Source of the DNA: Blastococcus xanthinilyticus
Lineage (GTDB): Bacteria > Actinomycetota > Actinomycetes > Mycobacteriales > Geodermatophilaceae
Reading direction: 5' to 3'
DNA length: 64,000 nucleotides
Assembly: GCF_008124835.1 (NCBI RefSeq)
Contig: NZ_VNHW01000001.1
Location: forward strand, 62,001-126,000
The notes beneath the pieces were generated by a model. That model saw only the letters and a program-made list of their open reading frames with translations. It searched no databases and had not been told where the DNA came from. This document shows, piece by piece, positions 44,007 to 53,479 of the stretch; the stretch's first letter is position 1, and every line of letters starts with the position of its first letter. The position numbers and the translations under genes were made by a program.

Positions 44007-45326
44007 ATGAGGATCCGCTTGCCCGGTCGCACCGACCCGCCACCGGACGAGTCCGCCGACGTCGAGCCCGACCAGCCGACCCCCGGGTCGGGCGTCCGGT
44101 CCGCCACGCACGCCCCCCCGCCCAGCAGCCAGCGCGGGGTGCGCCTCCGGCGGGCCAGCCGGGCGGTCGCCATCGCCGCGGCCGAGCTGCTGCTCGTCGT
44201 CGGCGCGGTGATCGTGCTCGGCTACGTCGTGGGCAAGCTGTGGGTGATCCTGCTCCCGGTCGTCCTCGGGCTGCTCTTCACCACGGTGCTGTGGCCGCCC
44301 ACCCGGTTCCTGCGCAACCACGGCTGGCCCTCGGCCCTGGCCGCCGTCACCGTGCTGCTCACGTTCCTCGCCGCGTTCGGCGGCATCATCGCGCTGATCG
44401 CCCCGCCGGTCGTCGGCCAGGTCGAGGAGCTCGCCACCGGCGTCAGCGACGGCCTGCAGCAGCTGCAGGAGTGGCTGACCGGTCCGCCGTTCAACCTCGG
44501 CGAGGACCAGATCGGCAGCGCGATCGACCAGGTGATCAACTCGATCCAGGGCAACGCGCAGAACATCGCCGCCTACGCCGTCACCGGCGCCACGGCGATC
44601 GGGGGCCTGCTGATCAACCTGGTGCTGGCGCTGGTCCTCACCTTCTTCTTCCTCAAGGACGGCACCCGCTGGGTGCCGTGGCTGGCCGCGCAGACCGGCC
44701 CGCCGGCCGCCCCGCACGTCGCCGCGCTGTCCTACAAGACCTGGTCGACGCTCTCGGAGTTCATCCGCCAGCAGGCCATCGTCGGGTTCGTCGACGCGTT
44801 CTTCATCGGGCTGGGCCTGTGGATCCTCGGCGTCCCGCTGGTGCTGCCGCTGGCCGTGCTCACCTTCTTCGGCGCCTTCATCCCGATCATCGGCGCCTTC
44901 GTCGCCGGCGGGTTCGCGGTGCTGATCGCCCTCGTCGACAGCGGCATCACCACGGCGCTGATCGTGCTGGGGATCGTGATCCTCGTGCAGCAGCTCGAGG
45001 GCAACGTCCTGCAGCCGATCCTGCAGGGCCGCGGGCTCAACCTGCACGCCGCCGTGGTCATCCTCGCCGTCACCGCCGGCAGCAGCCTGGCCGGCATCAT
45101 CGGCGCCTTCCTCGCCGTGCCGGTGACGGCCCTCATCGCCGTCTCCTACCGCTACGCGCGGGACCAGCTCGACGGGAAGTCCCCGGAGATCCTCCCCGAC
45201 GGCACCCGCGCCCAGATCGCCCCGGACGAGATCGGCGCGCACCTGGAATGGGAGCCGGCGACGACCCCGGAGGGCGCGCGCGAGGGCGAGCGGGGCGACG
45301 GGGAGCAGGGCGAGCCCGCGCGCTGA
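44007..45326 (+). CDS. AI-2E/PerM-family permease, second copy
   Basis: 439 residues with about seven to eight membrane helices. Landmarks are AAELLLVVGAVIVLGYVVGKLW, LVLALVLTFFFLKDGTRWVPWL, FVDAFFIGLGLWILGVPLVLPL, FGAFIPIIGAFVAGGFAVLIAL and QLEGNVLQPILQGRGLNLHA (split at up to 20 residues per strand), the core of the AI-2E/PerM family. The N-terminal 50 and C-terminal 45 residues are hydrophilic; the tail is acidic with Glu/Gly runs. It is not clearly in one operon with the PAC2 gene 114 bases downstream. Cargo unknown. Confidence 0.87.
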   Translation: MRIRLPGRTDPPPDESADVEPDQPTPGSGVRSATHAPPPSSQRGVRLRRASRAVAIAAAELLLVVGAVIVLGYVVGKLWVILLPVVLGLLFTTVLWPPTRFLRNHGWPSALAAVTVLLTFLAAFGGIIALIAPPVVGQVEELATGVSDGLQQLQEWLTGPPFNLGEDQIGSAIDQVINSIQGNAQNIAAYAVTGATAIGGLLINLVLALVLTFFFLKDGTRWVPWLAAQTGPPAAPHVAALSYKTWSTLSEFIRQQAIVGFVDAFFIGLGLWILGVPLVLPLAVLTFFGAFIPIIGAFVAGGFAVLIALVDSGITTALIVLGIVILVQQLEGNVLQPILQGRGLNLHAAVVILAVTAGSSLAGIIGAFLAVPVTALIAVSYRYARDQLDGKSPEILPDGTRAQIAPDEIGAHLEWEPATTPEGAREGERGDGEQGEPAR

Positions 45327-45440
45327 GCGGCCCCTTCCGGGGGCCGGCGCCGCCGGCGGGAATGCTGCCGCTCCCGCCGGCGCTCTACGGCACAGGCCCG
45401 AACCCGGCACCACGCCGGCCGACCCCCCAGGAGGACCACC

Positions 45441-46394
45441 GTGCCCCAGCGACCGGAGGAACTCGTCGAGCTGCTTCCGGCAGCCGAGCGCTTCCTCGAC
45501 CGGGAGTCGGCCGTCGCCGGCCCGTCGCAGCGCCGCAGCCTGGTGCTGGTCCACGACCTGGCCGGCGACTTCGACGCCGCCTCCGCCGGCACCCTGGCCG
45601 GCGCGCACCTGCTCGCCGCGCTGCAGCACGAGGTGATCGCCCGCTTCGACGCCGACAGCCTGGTCGACTACCGCGCCCGCCGGCCGCGCATGACGTTCAA
45701 CAGCGACCGCTACGAGTCGTTCTCCGCCCCCGAGATCGCGCTGTACGCGGTGGAGGACGACGCCGGCGAGCCCTTCCTGATGCTGCACGGCGCCGAGCCG
45801 GACTACTCCTGGGAGCGGTTCGTCGCCGCCGTCGGCCGGCTCGTCGAGCGGCTCGGGGTCACCTCCGTGGTCGCGCTGCAGGCCATCCCGATGCCCGTTC
45901 CGCACACCCGCCCGGTCACCGTGACCGCGCACGCCACGCGGCGGCAGCTGATCGAGCCCTATCCGGTCTACTGGGGCGAGATGCGCATCCCCGGCAGCGT
46001 CTCCGCGCTGCTCGAGCTGCGGATGGGTGAGGCGGGCGTCGACGCCCTCGGTGTCGCGGCGCACGTCCCCCACTACCTCGCCCAGGCGACCTACCCGGCC
46101 GCCTCCCTCACGCTGATCGAGCACCTCGAGCGGCTGACCGGGCTCCGGCTGCCCAGCGACGCGCTCCGGGAGGCCGCCGAGGCCAACCGGACCGAGATCG
46201 ACGAGCAGATCGGCCGCTCGTCGGACAACACCGCCGTCGTCGCGGCGCTGGAGCAGCAGTACGACTCGTTCGCCGCCGCCCGGGAGGGATCCGACCTGCT
46301 CGGCAGCGCCGGCGAGGTGCCCAGCGCCGAGGAGATCGGCGCGGAGTTCGAGCGCTTCCTCGCCGACCAGGACCGCAAGGGCCCCCAGGGCTGA
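45441..46394 (+). CDS. PAC2-family protein
   Basis: A 317-residue protein starting at GTG 45441 after AGGAGG. It matches the PAC2 (proteasome assembly chaperone-like) family: SLVLVHDLAGDFDAASAGTLA, FNSDRYESFSAPEIALYAVED, MLHGAEPDYSWERFVAAV, VVALQAIPMPVPHTRPVTVTA and GVAAHVPHYLAQATYPAAS. Actinobacterial members are annotated by this fold only. They are common in species with a proteasome/Pup system, though no proteasome gene lies in this window. The C-terminal region (about 225-317) is helical and charged. Confidence 0.85.
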   Translation: MPQRPEELVELLPAAERFLDRESAVAGPSQRRSLVLVHDLAGDFDAASAGTLAGAHLLAALQHEVIARFDADSLVDYRARRPRMTFNSDRYESFSAPEIALYAVEDDAGEPFLMLHGAEPDYSWERFVAAVGRLVERLGVTSVVALQAIPMPVPHTRPVTVTAHATRRQLIEPYPVYWGEMRIPGSVSALLELRMGEAGVDALGVAAHVPHYLAQATYPAASLTLIEHLERLTGLRLPSDALREAAEANRTEIDEQIGRSSDNTAVVAALEQQYDSFAAAREGSDLLGSAGEVPSAEEIGAEFERFLADQDRKGPQG

Positions 46395-46469
46395 CCGGGT
46401 CGTCCCGGGTGCGCCCCGGAGGGCCGCGCAGGGACGACGGATCGGCTCGGCTCAGCCGAGGGAAGGCAC

Positions 46470-47789
46470 TCAGCCGGGGGACGACACCTGACCGCGCTGC
46501 GGTCCCGAGGTCCGCGACGTCCTCGCCAGCGCCAGCGCCCCCAGCGCCCCGACGACGGCGAACAGGTAGAAGCCCCACGGGAACGCGATGCCGGCGGTGA
46601 CCAGGGCGCCGGTGAGGACCGGGCCCACGATCGCCCCGGTGCGCCCCGCCCCGGCCGACCAGCCGAGGGCCGTGGCCCGGATCTGCGGCGGGTAGTTCGC
46701 GCTGGTGAAGGCGTACACGAGCACCTGGGCGCTGAAGACGAAGCACCCGGTGAGGAAGCACATCGCGTAGAGCCCGGCCGTGGGCAGCTCCACCGACAGC
46801 AGGGCGAGGAACAGCGCGCCGGAGGCGAACCACGCCATGCCGGCGACGCGCGCACCGACCCGGTCGGCCACCCTGCCCGCGACCAGGAGGCCGACGACGG
46901 CGCCCACGTTGAGGACGAGCAGGAACGCCAGCGCGTCACCGAGGTCGTACCCGGCCTCGCGCATGATCGTCGGCAGCCAGTTGTTGAGGCCGTAGACCAG
47001 CAGCAGCCCCATGAACGACGTCACGCCCAGCGCGACGGTGTTCCGCAGGTACCCGGCGGTGAACAGCGCCCGCAGCGTCGACGCCGCTCCGCCGGTCGGG
47101 GCGGTCGCCGGCGGCTCCGCGGCGGGTGGCTCGAGCTCCAGCCCGTGACGTGCCGCGACGTCCTCCGCCTCCGCCCGGCGTCCGGTGGCCACCAGGAAGG
47201 CCGCCGATTCCGGCAGCCTGGCCAGCATCAGCGGGACGAGGACCAGCGCGGGCAGCGCGCCGATGACGAACATCCACCGCCAGCCCAGCCCGGGGATGAC
47301 GACGATGGCCAGGGCCGCGGTCGCCACCGCGCCCACGTGGTAGCCGGTCATCATCGTCGTCGTCGCCCGGCCGCTGCGGCCGGCGCGGGTGAACTCGTTG
47401 ACCATCGCGATCGCCGTCGGCAGCGCGCCGCCCAGACCGATGCCGGCCAGGAACCGCAGCACCCCGAAGACCAGGGCGTTGGGCGCGAAGGCGCAGAGCA
47501 GGGTGAGGACGGAGAAGGACGCCACCGCCCCGATCAGCGCCTTGCGACGACCCACCAGGTCGGTGAGCGTGCCGATGCCCAGCGCGCCGATCATCATGCC
47601 GACCAGACCGATGGTGATGACCGCGGTGGCGCCGGTGCCGCTGAGCGCCCACTCCTCGGACGTCCGGAGCGTGGGCACCACGGTGCCCACGACGACCAGG
47701 TCGAAGCCGTCGAGGAGCACGGCCACCCAGCACAGCGGGGCGACCCAGGTCGCCGCGCGGGCCGGGGCGGCAGCGGAGGGAGTGTTCAC
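46470..47789 (-). CDS. MFS transporter, aromatic acid:H+ symporter-like
   Basis: From GTG 47789 (GAGGACGAC just upstream) the product has 439 residues and 12 membrane helices. LLDGFDLVVVGTVVPTL in helix 1, LTDLVGRRKALIGAV in the loop, FLAGIGLGGALPTAIAMVNEF and GRVADRVGARVAGMAWFASG in the second half match the aromatic acid:H+ symporter (AAHS) branch of MFS. Typical substrates are benzoate, 4-hydroxybenzoate or protocatechuate, but no catabolic genes are adjacent, so cargo is unknown. A 60-residue hydrophilic loop lies in the middle (about 205-260). Confidence 0.85.
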   Translation of the reverse strand: MNTPSAAAPARAATWVAPLCWVAVLLDGFDLVVVGTVVPTLRTSEEWALSGTGATAVITIGLVGMMIGALGIGTLTDLVGRRKALIGAVASFSVLTLLCAFAPNALVFGVLRFLAGIGLGGALPTAIAMVNEFTRAGRSGRATTTMMTGYHVGAVATAALAIVVIPGLGWRWMFVIGALPALVLVPLMLARLPESAAFLVATGRRAEAEDVAARHGLELEPPAAEPPATAPTGGAASTLRALFTAGYLRNTVALGVTSFMGLLLVYGLNNWLPTIMREAGYDLGDALAFLLVLNVGAVVGLLVAGRVADRVGARVAGMAWFASGALFLALLSVELPTAGLYAMCFLTGCFVFSAQVLVYAFTSANYPPQIRATALGWSAGAGRTGAIVGPVLTGALVTAGIAFPWGFYLFAVVGALGALALARTSRTSGPQRGQVSSPG

Positions 47790-47908
47790 GTCGTCCTCAC
47801 GGGTCGTCGGCGCGATCGCCGTACGGAAGCCGGCGCCGCACGGTAGGTGGCGCCGGACCCGCCGGGCCAATGCAGCTCCCGCGCAGCGGAAGCGTCCCGC
47901 CGACGCCA

Positions 47909-47942
47909 GCGGGCCGCGACCGGAGATCCGGTCGCGGCCCGC
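47909..47942 (-). terminator. Hairpin after katA
   Basis: A perfect 15-bp stem (47909-47923 with 47928-47942) and AGAT loop follow the catalase stop by 34 bases on the minus strand; no T-run. It ends the furA-katA unit. Confidence 0.78.
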
Positions 47943-47944
47943 CG

Positions 47945-47970
47945 CGTGGTGCTATGCCGTGGTGCTATGC
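47945..47970. repeat. Tandem duplication of 13 bp
   Basis: CGTGGTGCTATGC occurs twice head to tail (47945-47957, 47958-47970), between the katA stop and its terminator. Probably a replication slip with no function. Confidence 0.8.
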
Positions 47971-47976
47971 CTGCTG

Positions 47977-49635
47977 TCAGGCGACGGTGACGTGCTCGTT
48001 CGGCACGCAGTGCGTCATGACCAGGCCCGTGACGTCGCGCGGGCCGTTCTTGCCGAGGTTGGCGGCGCGCTGCAGCTCCTCCTCGGACAGGGTCTGGGTC
48101 TGCAGCGGCTCGAGGCCACGGACGTCGTCGGCGGAGATGCCGAGGGCGTCGCCGACCCGCTGGCCCCACTCGTCGTCGCACATGAAGAAGTGCCAGACCA
48201 TCCGCTCCTGGATCTCGCGGCGGCACTGCTGGAGGGCGCCGACCAGGTTGGTGACCAGGTCGTCCTTCTCCCACTGCTCGGAGAGCTGGTAGCGCTCCCC
48301 GGCCTGCTTGTAGTCGTTGGTCCGCGGGATCCGCTTGCGGGTGAGCCGGCCGTTGATGACCGGGCCCTGGTCGTCGTGCGTGGGGTAGGTGGCCTCACGC
48401 AGGCCGCCGGTGATCGACGGCTCGTAGTTGACGTGCGGGTTGTCGCCCACGACGTCGCGGCCGTAGGACATCTGGCCACCCTGCTGGTTGGTCCGGACGT
48501 CCACCTTCGGGCGGTTCACCGGCAGCTGCAGGTAGTTCGGGCCCACCCGGTAGCGCTGGGTGTCGGAGTAGGAGAACGTCCGGCCGACCAGCATCTTGTC
48601 GTCGGAGAAGTCCAGGCCGTCGACGAGCACGCCGGTGCCGAAGGAGATCTGCTCGTTCTCCGAGAAGAAGTCCTCGGGCATGCGGTCCAGGGTCATCGTC
48701 CCGACCTTGCGGAGCGGGAAGACCTCCTCCGGCCACACCTTGGTGTCGTCCAGCGGGTCGAAGTCGAGCTCGGGGTGCTCGTCGTCGCTCATGAGCTGCA
48801 CGTGCAGGTCCCACGACGGGAAGTCGCCGTTCGCGATCGAGTCGTAGAGGTCCTTGGTGTGCGCCCCGAGGGTCTGCGCCTGCACCTTGGCGCCGTCCTC
48901 GGCGGTGTAGGACTTCACGCCCTGCTTGGGCAGCCAGTGGTACTTGACCAGGACGGTCTCGCCCTGGGCGTTGACCCACTTGTAGGTATTCACGCCGAAG
49001 CCCTGCATGGTCCGGTAGCTGGCCGGCAGGCCGCGGGGGCTGAAGACCAGGGAGACCATGTGCAGGGCCTCGGGGGTCTGGCTGAAGAAGTCGAACGCGC
49101 GCTCGGCGACGCTGGCCTCGAAGGTGACCGGGTCCGGCTTCTGCGAGTGGATGAAGTCGGGGAACTTGATCGCATCCCGGATGAAGAAGACGCCCAGGTT
49201 GTTGCCGACGAGGTCCCAGTTGCCCTCCTCGGTGTAGAACTTCACGGCGAAGCCGCGCGGGTCGCGGGCCATCTCCGAGGAGTCCCGGCCACCGGCGACG
49301 GTCGAGAAGCGCAGCGCGACGTCGGTGCGCTTGCCCTTCTCCTGGAACAGCGCGGCGCGGGTGTACTTCGAGACGGGCTCGTCACCGACGGTGCCGTCGG
49401 CCTCGAAGTAGCCGTAGGCGGTCACGCCGCGGGCGTGCACCACGCGCTCGGGGATGCGCTCGCGGTCGAAGTGGCTGATCTTCTCGAGGAACTGGTAGTT
49501 CTCCAGGGTGGCGGGGCCACGGGCGCCCACCGTCCGCTGGTTCTGGTTGTCGTAGACCGGGTGGCCCTGACGGTTGGTCAGGACCGGCTTGCCGGCCTGG
49601 CTGGGCGCCGTGCCCTGCGATGCGACGTCGGTCAT
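47977..49635 (-). CDS. katA: Monofunctional heme catalase
   Basis: 552 residues of a typical clade-3-like heme catalase that breaks down hydrogen peroxide. Catalytic His lies in [14 protein letters not shown], Asn in [13 protein letters not shown], and the heme-ligand Tyr in [16 protein letters not shown] (R-x-F-x-Y-x-D). Other family blocks are [20 protein letters not shown] and [13 protein letters not shown]. Length is normal for the small-subunit/medium group. ATG 49635 overlaps the stop of furA (ATGA) and also has GAGGAGG upstream, so it is coupled to its regulator. Regulation by FurA and peroxide is the natural reading. Cytosolic. Confidence 0.96.
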   Translation of the reverse strand: MTDVASQGTAPSQAGKPVLTNRQGHPVYDNQNQRTVGARGPATLENYQFLEKISHFDRERIPERVVHARGVTAYGYFEADGTVGDEPVSKYTRAALFQEKGKRTDVALRFSTVAGGRDSSEMARDPRGFAVKFYTEEGNWDLVGNNLGVFFIRDAIKFPDFIHSQKPDPVTFEASVAERAFDFFSQTPEALHMVSLVFSPRGLPASYRTMQGFGVNTYKWVNAQGETVLVKYHWLPKQGVKSYTAEDGAKVQAQTLGAHTKDLYDSIANGDFPSWDLHVQLMSDDEHPELDFDPLDDTKVWPEEVFPLRKVGTMTLDRMPEDFFSENEQISFGTGVLVDGLDFSDDKMLVGRTFSYSDTQRYRVGPNYLQLPVNRPKVDVRTNQQGGQMSYGRDVVGDNPHVNYEPSITGGLREATYPTHDDQGPVINGRLTRKRIPRTNDYKQAGERYQLSEQWEKDDLVTNLVGALQQCRREIQERMVWHFFMCDDEWGQRVGDALGISADDVRGLEPLQTQTLSEEELQRAANLGKNGPRDVTGLVMTHCVPNEHVTVA

Positions 49636-50126
49636 GCTCCTGCTCCTCCTCGGATGTGGTGCTGTTGTTCGACCTGCATGGCGTCGGTGCGTGCCGCGAC
49701 CTCCCGGCCGCGGCTCCGACAGGTGGCACAGAGCCCCCAGAAGACGACCTCGGCCTCGTCGACGACGAAGCCGGCGGTGTCCGAGGGGCTCAGACAGGGG
49801 GCCGCACCCACGGCGCAGTCGACATCGGCGACCGCGCCGCACGAGCGGCAGACCAGGTGGTGGTGGTTGTCGCCCACCCGCAGCTCGAAGAGCGCGGGCG
49901 CCCCGGCGGGCTCGATCCGGCGGGCGATGCCCGCGGCGACGAACGCCTTGAGCACCCCGTAGACCGCCTGGGGGGACAGCGAGGGGTGCAGCTGCCGCGC
50001 GCCGGTGACGATGCTGTCCGCGTCGGCGTGGGGATGGTCGGCCAGCACGCTCAGCACGGAGAGCCGGGGTCGCGTCACGCGCAGCCCTGCCTCGCGCAGC
50101 TGCTGCGCCCACGTCGTCGTCTCCAT
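49632..50126 (-). CDS. furA: Fur-family peroxide-responsive regulator (FurA/CatR-like)
   Basis: 164 residues with the Fur fold: winged helix ([40 protein letters not shown]) and metal-binding half with [14 protein letters not shown] and the second Cys pair LCATCRSR, so the structural zinc site is complete. In actinobacteria, Fur proteins placed directly before a catalase gene (FurA with katG, CatR with catA) sense peroxide by metal-catalysed oxidation of His. The same arrangement here supports that role. A C-terminal His-containing tail follows. An inverted repeat lies 25 bases upstream of its start. Confidence 0.9.
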   Translation of the reverse strand: METTTWAQQLREAGLRVTRPRLSVLSVLADHPHADADSIVTGARQLHPSLSPQAVYGVLKAFVAAGIARRIEPAGAPALFELRVGDNHHHLVCRSCGAVADVDCAVGAAPCLSPSDTAGFVVDEAEVVFWGLCATCRSRGREVAARTDAMQVEQQHHIRGGAGA

Positions 50127-50145
50127 CGGGTTCCACCCAACCGTC

Positions 50146-50170
50146 TTCTTTTGACATAGTCAAGAAAAGA
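50146..50170 (-). promoter_or_regulatory. Probable FurA operator and promoter of furA-katA
   Basis: TTGAC (50151-50155), ATA, GTCAA (50159-50163) form an inverted repeat extended by T- and A-rich flanks (TCTT before, GAAAAGA after). On the minus strand it contains TTGACT like a -35 box. The locally AT-rich sequence in this GC-rich genome and the position just before furA match the FurA boxes of mycobacterial furA-katG. FurA would repress its own operon here. Confidence 0.65.
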
Positions 50171-50218
50171 CACGCTGAACGGGTGAGGAACAACGGGCTG
50201 TCACCGCCGAAGCGCGAG

Positions 50219-50254
50219 GTGTCAGGCGACGTGTCCGGCGACGTGTCCGGCCAC
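50219..50254. repeat. Three 12-bp direct repeats
   Basis: GTGTCAGGCGAC, GTGTCCGGCGAC and GTGTCCGGCCAC stand head to tail between the furA promoter region and the membrane gene's stop. They differ at single positions. No function is evident. Confidence 0.7.
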
Positions 50255-50268
50255 GACGGCGGGGCCGG

Positions 50269-50910
50269 TCAGAAGGCGGCGAACGCCCGGTCCACGAGTT
50301 CCATCCCGAGCAGGCCCAGCGGCACGATCACGACGAGCAGCCCCAGGACGGCTGCGCGCTGCCGCCACGACCGCCCCAGCAGGAGGGCGATGACAACCCC
50401 GGCGGCCGCCATGATCACCCCTGACGAGCCCTGCCAGGGGAAGCGGACGGCGCGCACCAGCCCCTCGCTGACCAGCACGCCGGCCAGGAGCGCGACGCTG
50501 AGCGTGCCGCGCCGGGCATCCCCGGTGCGCCACCACGCACCGGCGACGCCGAAGACCACGCCGGCCACCACGCCCGCGACCAGCCAGCCGACGGCGGTCG
50601 AGGTCGCGTGCGGCACGCCCTGCGCCGACTGGGTGACGTAGTAGGAGGTGACGAGCAACAGCTCGGTCACGATGCCGGCGACCACCGCCACCGGCAGGCG
50701 CACCGCCATCGCACCCGCGGCGAACGCCGGGACGCACCACGCGGCGACCGAGTTGGCCCACATCGCCCACGGGTCGTCGAGCACGCCCTGCAGGTGCTCG
50801 GTCAGCGCTCCCCCGCCGACGCCGAGGACAGAGACGACCAGCGCGATCAGCCACGACGGCGCGGGACGAGGGCGGCGGATCCCGGAGTCGGGCACGACGG
50901 CGATGGTCAT
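50269..50910 (-). CDS. Integral membrane protein (DUF6518-like)
   Basis: 213 residues with about six membrane segments (WLIALVVSVLGVGGGALTEH, SVAAWCVPAFAAGAMAVRL, AVVAGIVTELLLVTSYYV, GWLVAGVVAGVVFGVAGAWW, MAAAGVVIALLLGRSW, AAVLGLLVVIVPLGLLGM). The order and the conserved Trp/Tyr residues resemble an actinobacterial family I recall as DUF6518; this is tentative. ATG 50910 has GGAG seven bases upstream. It lies 98 bases after the LigD polymerase gene on the same strand, with no known link. Function unknown. Confidence 0.68.
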   Translation of the reverse strand: MTIAVVPDSGIRRPRPAPSWLIALVVSVLGVGGGALTEHLQGVLDDPWAMWANSVAAWCVPAFAAGAMAVRLPVAVVAGIVTELLLVTSYYVTQSAQGVPHATSTAVGWLVAGVVAGVVFGVAGAWWRTGDARRGTLSVALLAGVLVSEGLVRAVRFPWQGSSGVIMAAAGVVIALLLGRSWRQRAAVLGLLVVIVPLGLLGMELVDRAFAAF

Positions 50911-51008
50911 GGCTCCAGCCTCGCCGGGCCGAGCGCCCCCGTCATCGGACCGGAGTCGGATCCTCGCCTGCGACCGGAGGTGGACCATCGATGCCGCTCT
51001 GGCTCGCC

Positions 51009-51941
51009 TCAGACCTCCGGCAGCGCGGCCCGCCGGGCGCCGGCGACGTCGAACAGGTCCCCGTACTCCTCGACCCGCGCCAGCACGTCCTCGGTGGTGA
51101 AGCGCAGCGCCGCCGGGTCCAGCGACCCGTCCCGGACGGCGTCGACCTCGTCCCAGCCGATCGGCGTGGACACCGTCGCGCCGGCCCGCGCCCGCAGCGA
51201 GTACGGCGCCACCGTCGTCTTGGCGGGGTTGTTCTGGCTCCAGTCGATGAGCACCTTGCCCGGCCGCAGCGCCTTCTCCATCCGCCAGACGACGTCGTCC
51301 GGGGTCTCGGCGGAGAGCTCCTGCGCCAGCTGCTTCGCGTACCGGCTGGGGTGCTCGCGGTCGGCCGGCGGCTCGATCGGCGCGTACACCTGCATGCCCT
51401 TGGAGCCCGACGTCTTCACCACGGGGTCCAGCCCGTCCGCCTCGAGGCGCACGCCCAGCCGCTCGGCCACCGCGCAGCACTCGGCGATCCCGGTGTCGGG
51501 TCCCGGGTCCAGGTCCAGCACCAGCAGGTCGGGCAGCCGCGTCACGCCCTCGTCGTCCACCTGCCACTGCGGCACGTGCAGCTCCAGCGCCGCCAGGTTG
51601 GCCGCCCACGCCAGGTCCGCGACGTCCTCCAGCAGCACCATGTCGAGGGTCTCCCGGCCGGTCGAGCTGCCCGGGCTGGGCAGCGTCACCCGGCGCACCC
51701 ACTCGGGCGCGTGCCGGGCGCTGTTCTTCTCGAAGAAGGCCTGCCCCTCCACCCCGTCGGGCCACCGGGTGAAGGTGACCGGCCGGCCGGCCAGGTGCGG
51801 CAGCAGCACCGGCGCGATCCGCACATAGTAGTCGATCACCTGGGCCTTGGTGAACGACACCTCCGGGAACAGCACCTTCTCCAGGTTCGACACCGACAGC
51901 TGCCGTCCGGCGATCTCCACCCGCTGCCTGGCCGGACTCAT
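51009..51941 (-). CDS. ligD: LigD polymerase domain (stand-alone)
   Basis: 310 residues equal to the POL (AEP primase-polymerase) part of LigD: LSNLEK-like VSNLEKVLFPEVSFTKAQVI, FTRWPDGVEGQAFFEKN, the catalytic pair D143/D145 in VLDLDPGP, KTSGSKGMQVYAPI and KVLIDWSQNNPAKTTVAPYS. It fills gaps and adds nucleotides (often ribonucleotides) at double-strand breaks during bacterial end joining. Mycobacterial LigD has this domain fused in front of the PE and ligase domains; here it is a separate gene lying downstream of them. It is third in the ku operon direction, with a 52-base gap. Confidence 0.93.
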   Translation of the reverse strand: MSPARQRVEIAGRQLSVSNLEKVLFPEVSFTKAQVIDYYVRIAPVLLPHLAGRPVTFTRWPDGVEGQAFFEKNSARHAPEWVRRVTLPSPGSSTGRETLDMVLLEDVADLAWAANLAALELHVPQWQVDDEGVTRLPDLLVLDLDPGPDTGIAECCAVAERLGVRLEADGLDPVVKTSGSKGMQVYAPIEPPADREHPSRYAKQLAQELSAETPDDVVWRMEKALRPGKVLIDWSQNNPAKTTVAPYSLRARAGATVSTPIGWDEVDAVRDGSLDPAALRFTTEDVLARVEEYGDLFDVAGARRAALPEV

Positions 51942-51993
51942 CGCTCGCTCCCGCGCCGGCGGAGCCGGCCGATCGCGGAGCCGCTCACGTCGC

Positions 51994-53478
51994 TCACGGT
52001 TCGCGCACCACGTCGTCGGGTTCGACGTCGTCCCGGACCCCGCGCCAGGACGGGTGCCGCAGCCGCCCCTCCGCCGTCCACACGGCGTAGGCGACCTCTC
52101 CGACGAGGTCGGGCTCGACCCACTGCGCGTCGCGGGTCACCTCGCGCGGCAGGGCGCCGTCGAACGGCGCCGTCCGCCGCGGGGTCATCGTCCGCTGCAG
52201 GTGCCGCAGGTCCGCGTCCGTGAAGCCGGTGCCGACGTGGCCGACGTAGACCAGCCGCCCTTCGTCGTCGGGCACGCCGACCAGCAGCGAGCCGATGGTC
52301 CCCGACCGCCGGCCCTGGCCCGGCCGCCAGCCGCCGACGACGACCGCCTGCGTGAAGAAGTTCTTGACCTTGCGCCAGTCGGGGCTGCGCACGCCCTCGC
52401 GGTACGGCGAGTCCAGCCGCTTCGCGACGACGCCCTCCAGCCCGTTCTCCTCGCTCGCCGCCTGCACCCCGGCGCCACCGCCCCGGAACCACGGCGTCAG
52501 CACCCACCGGTGCCCGGCCGGGGCCAGCTCGTCGAGCAGCTCCCGCCGCTCGGCGTAGGGCCGGGCCCGCAGGTCCTCGCCCTCCAGCCCCAGGAGGTCG
52601 AACACCAGGTAGGAGACCGGCGCGGCCGCCGCCATCCGCGGCACCTCCGGCCCGGTGCGGTGCATCCGGTTCTGCAGTGCCCCGAAGTCCGGGCGGCCGG
52701 CGGCGTCCATCAGCACGATCTCGCCGTCGACGACGACGTCGCGCCCGGCCAGCGCGCCGGGCAACCGCGCCACCTCCGGGTAGCGCACGGTGATGTCGGT
52801 GCCCTTGCGGGAGGACAGCGTCGGCCGGCCGGCCCGCACGGTGGCGACCGCGCGCACGCCGTCCCACTTGAACTCGTACCCCCAGGCGGCGTCCTCCGCC
52901 GCCGCGGGCAGCTGCCCCGCGGTGGCCAGCATCGGCAGCGGCGCCGGGGGCGGCTCCGGCGGCGGGGTCGAGTCCAGCTTCCGCACGTTCCAGGTCCCGT
53001 CTGCGAGCGGGAACAGCGCGTAGCGACCGGTGAGCCGGTCGCCGTCGAAGGTCACGATGACGTGCCGGTCGTCCCACTTCTCGGTGGCGTAGCGGCCGGC
53101 GTCCCAGATGGTGACCTCGCCGCCGCCGTACTCGCCCGCGGAGATGGTGCCGCTGAAGGAGGCGTACTCCAGCGGGTGGTCCTCGGTGGGGACGGCGAGC
53201 CGGTTGGTGCCCGGCTCCAGCGGCGGCCCCTTGGGGACCGCCCAGCTCTTCAGGACGCCGTCGCGCTCCAGGCGCAGGTCCCAGTGCACCCGCTCCCCGG
53301 TCCGGCCACGGGGCGTGTGGTGCTCCTGGACGACGAACGTGTCGTCCTGCCCCGCCGGCAGCGGCTGTCCCGCGGGCGGGACCGGCTCGGCCGTGCGGGC
53401 CGGGTCCCGCTTGGCGCGGTAGTCGGCCAGCGGATCCGCGGGTGGGTCCGGGCGCCGGCCGCCGGGGCGGGCGGGCAC
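51994..53478 (-). CDS. ligD: LigD phosphoesterase-ligase (PE-LIG)
   Basis: The 494-residue protein has an N-terminal 3'-phosphoesterase domain (about 45-170: VQEHHTPRGRTGERVHWDLRL, metal ligands among H53/H54 and H65; SGTISAGEYGGGEVTIWD) and an ATP-dependent ligase core (about 180-490) with the adenylation Lys K204 in FKWDGVRA, then VVVDGEIVLMD, SENGLEGVVAKRLDSPY and DWRKVKN. It cleans and seals breaks held by Ku. GTG 53478 comes one base after the ku stop, so it is coupled to ku. The POL domain is encoded separately downstream, the unusual point of this locus. Confidence 0.94.
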   Translation of the reverse strand: MPARPGGRRPDPPADPLADYRAKRDPARTAEPVPPAGQPLPAGQDDTFVVQEHHTPRGRTGERVHWDLRLERDGVLKSWAVPKGPPLEPGTNRLAVPTEDHPLEYASFSGTISAGEYGGGEVTIWDAGRYATEKWDDRHVIVTFDGDRLTGRYALFPLADGTWNVRKLDSTPPPEPPPAPLPMLATAGQLPAAAEDAAWGYEFKWDGVRAVATVRAGRPTLSSRKGTDITVRYPEVARLPGALAGRDVVVDGEIVLMDAAGRPDFGALQNRMHRTGPEVPRMAAAAPVSYLVFDLLGLEGEDLRARPYAERRELLDELAPAGHRWVLTPWFRGGGAGVQAASEENGLEGVVAKRLDSPYREGVRSPDWRKVKNFFTQAVVVGGWRPGQGRRSGTIGSLLVGVPDDEGRLVYVGHVGTGFTDADLRHLQRTMTPRRTAPFDGALPREVTRDAQWVEPDLVGEVAYAVWTAEGRLRHPSWRGVRDDVEPDDVVREP

Positions 53479-53479
53479 G

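Noticed and set aside
46395-46469. Terminator between the PAC2 gene and the MFS gene
   Set aside because: Only short or long-loop pairings (for example GTCGTCCC with GGGACGAC) are visible, too weak to list.
49636-50193. Catalase frame extended upstream to 50193
   Set aside because: This would run out of frame through furA. The ATG at 49635 with GAGGAGG and an ATGA overlap is the normal catalase start.
50183-50641. Plus-strand frame beginning [19 protein letters not shown]
   Set aside because: Most of it is antisense to the membrane protein at 50269-50910. The SGDV repeats only reflect the 12-bp direct repeats.
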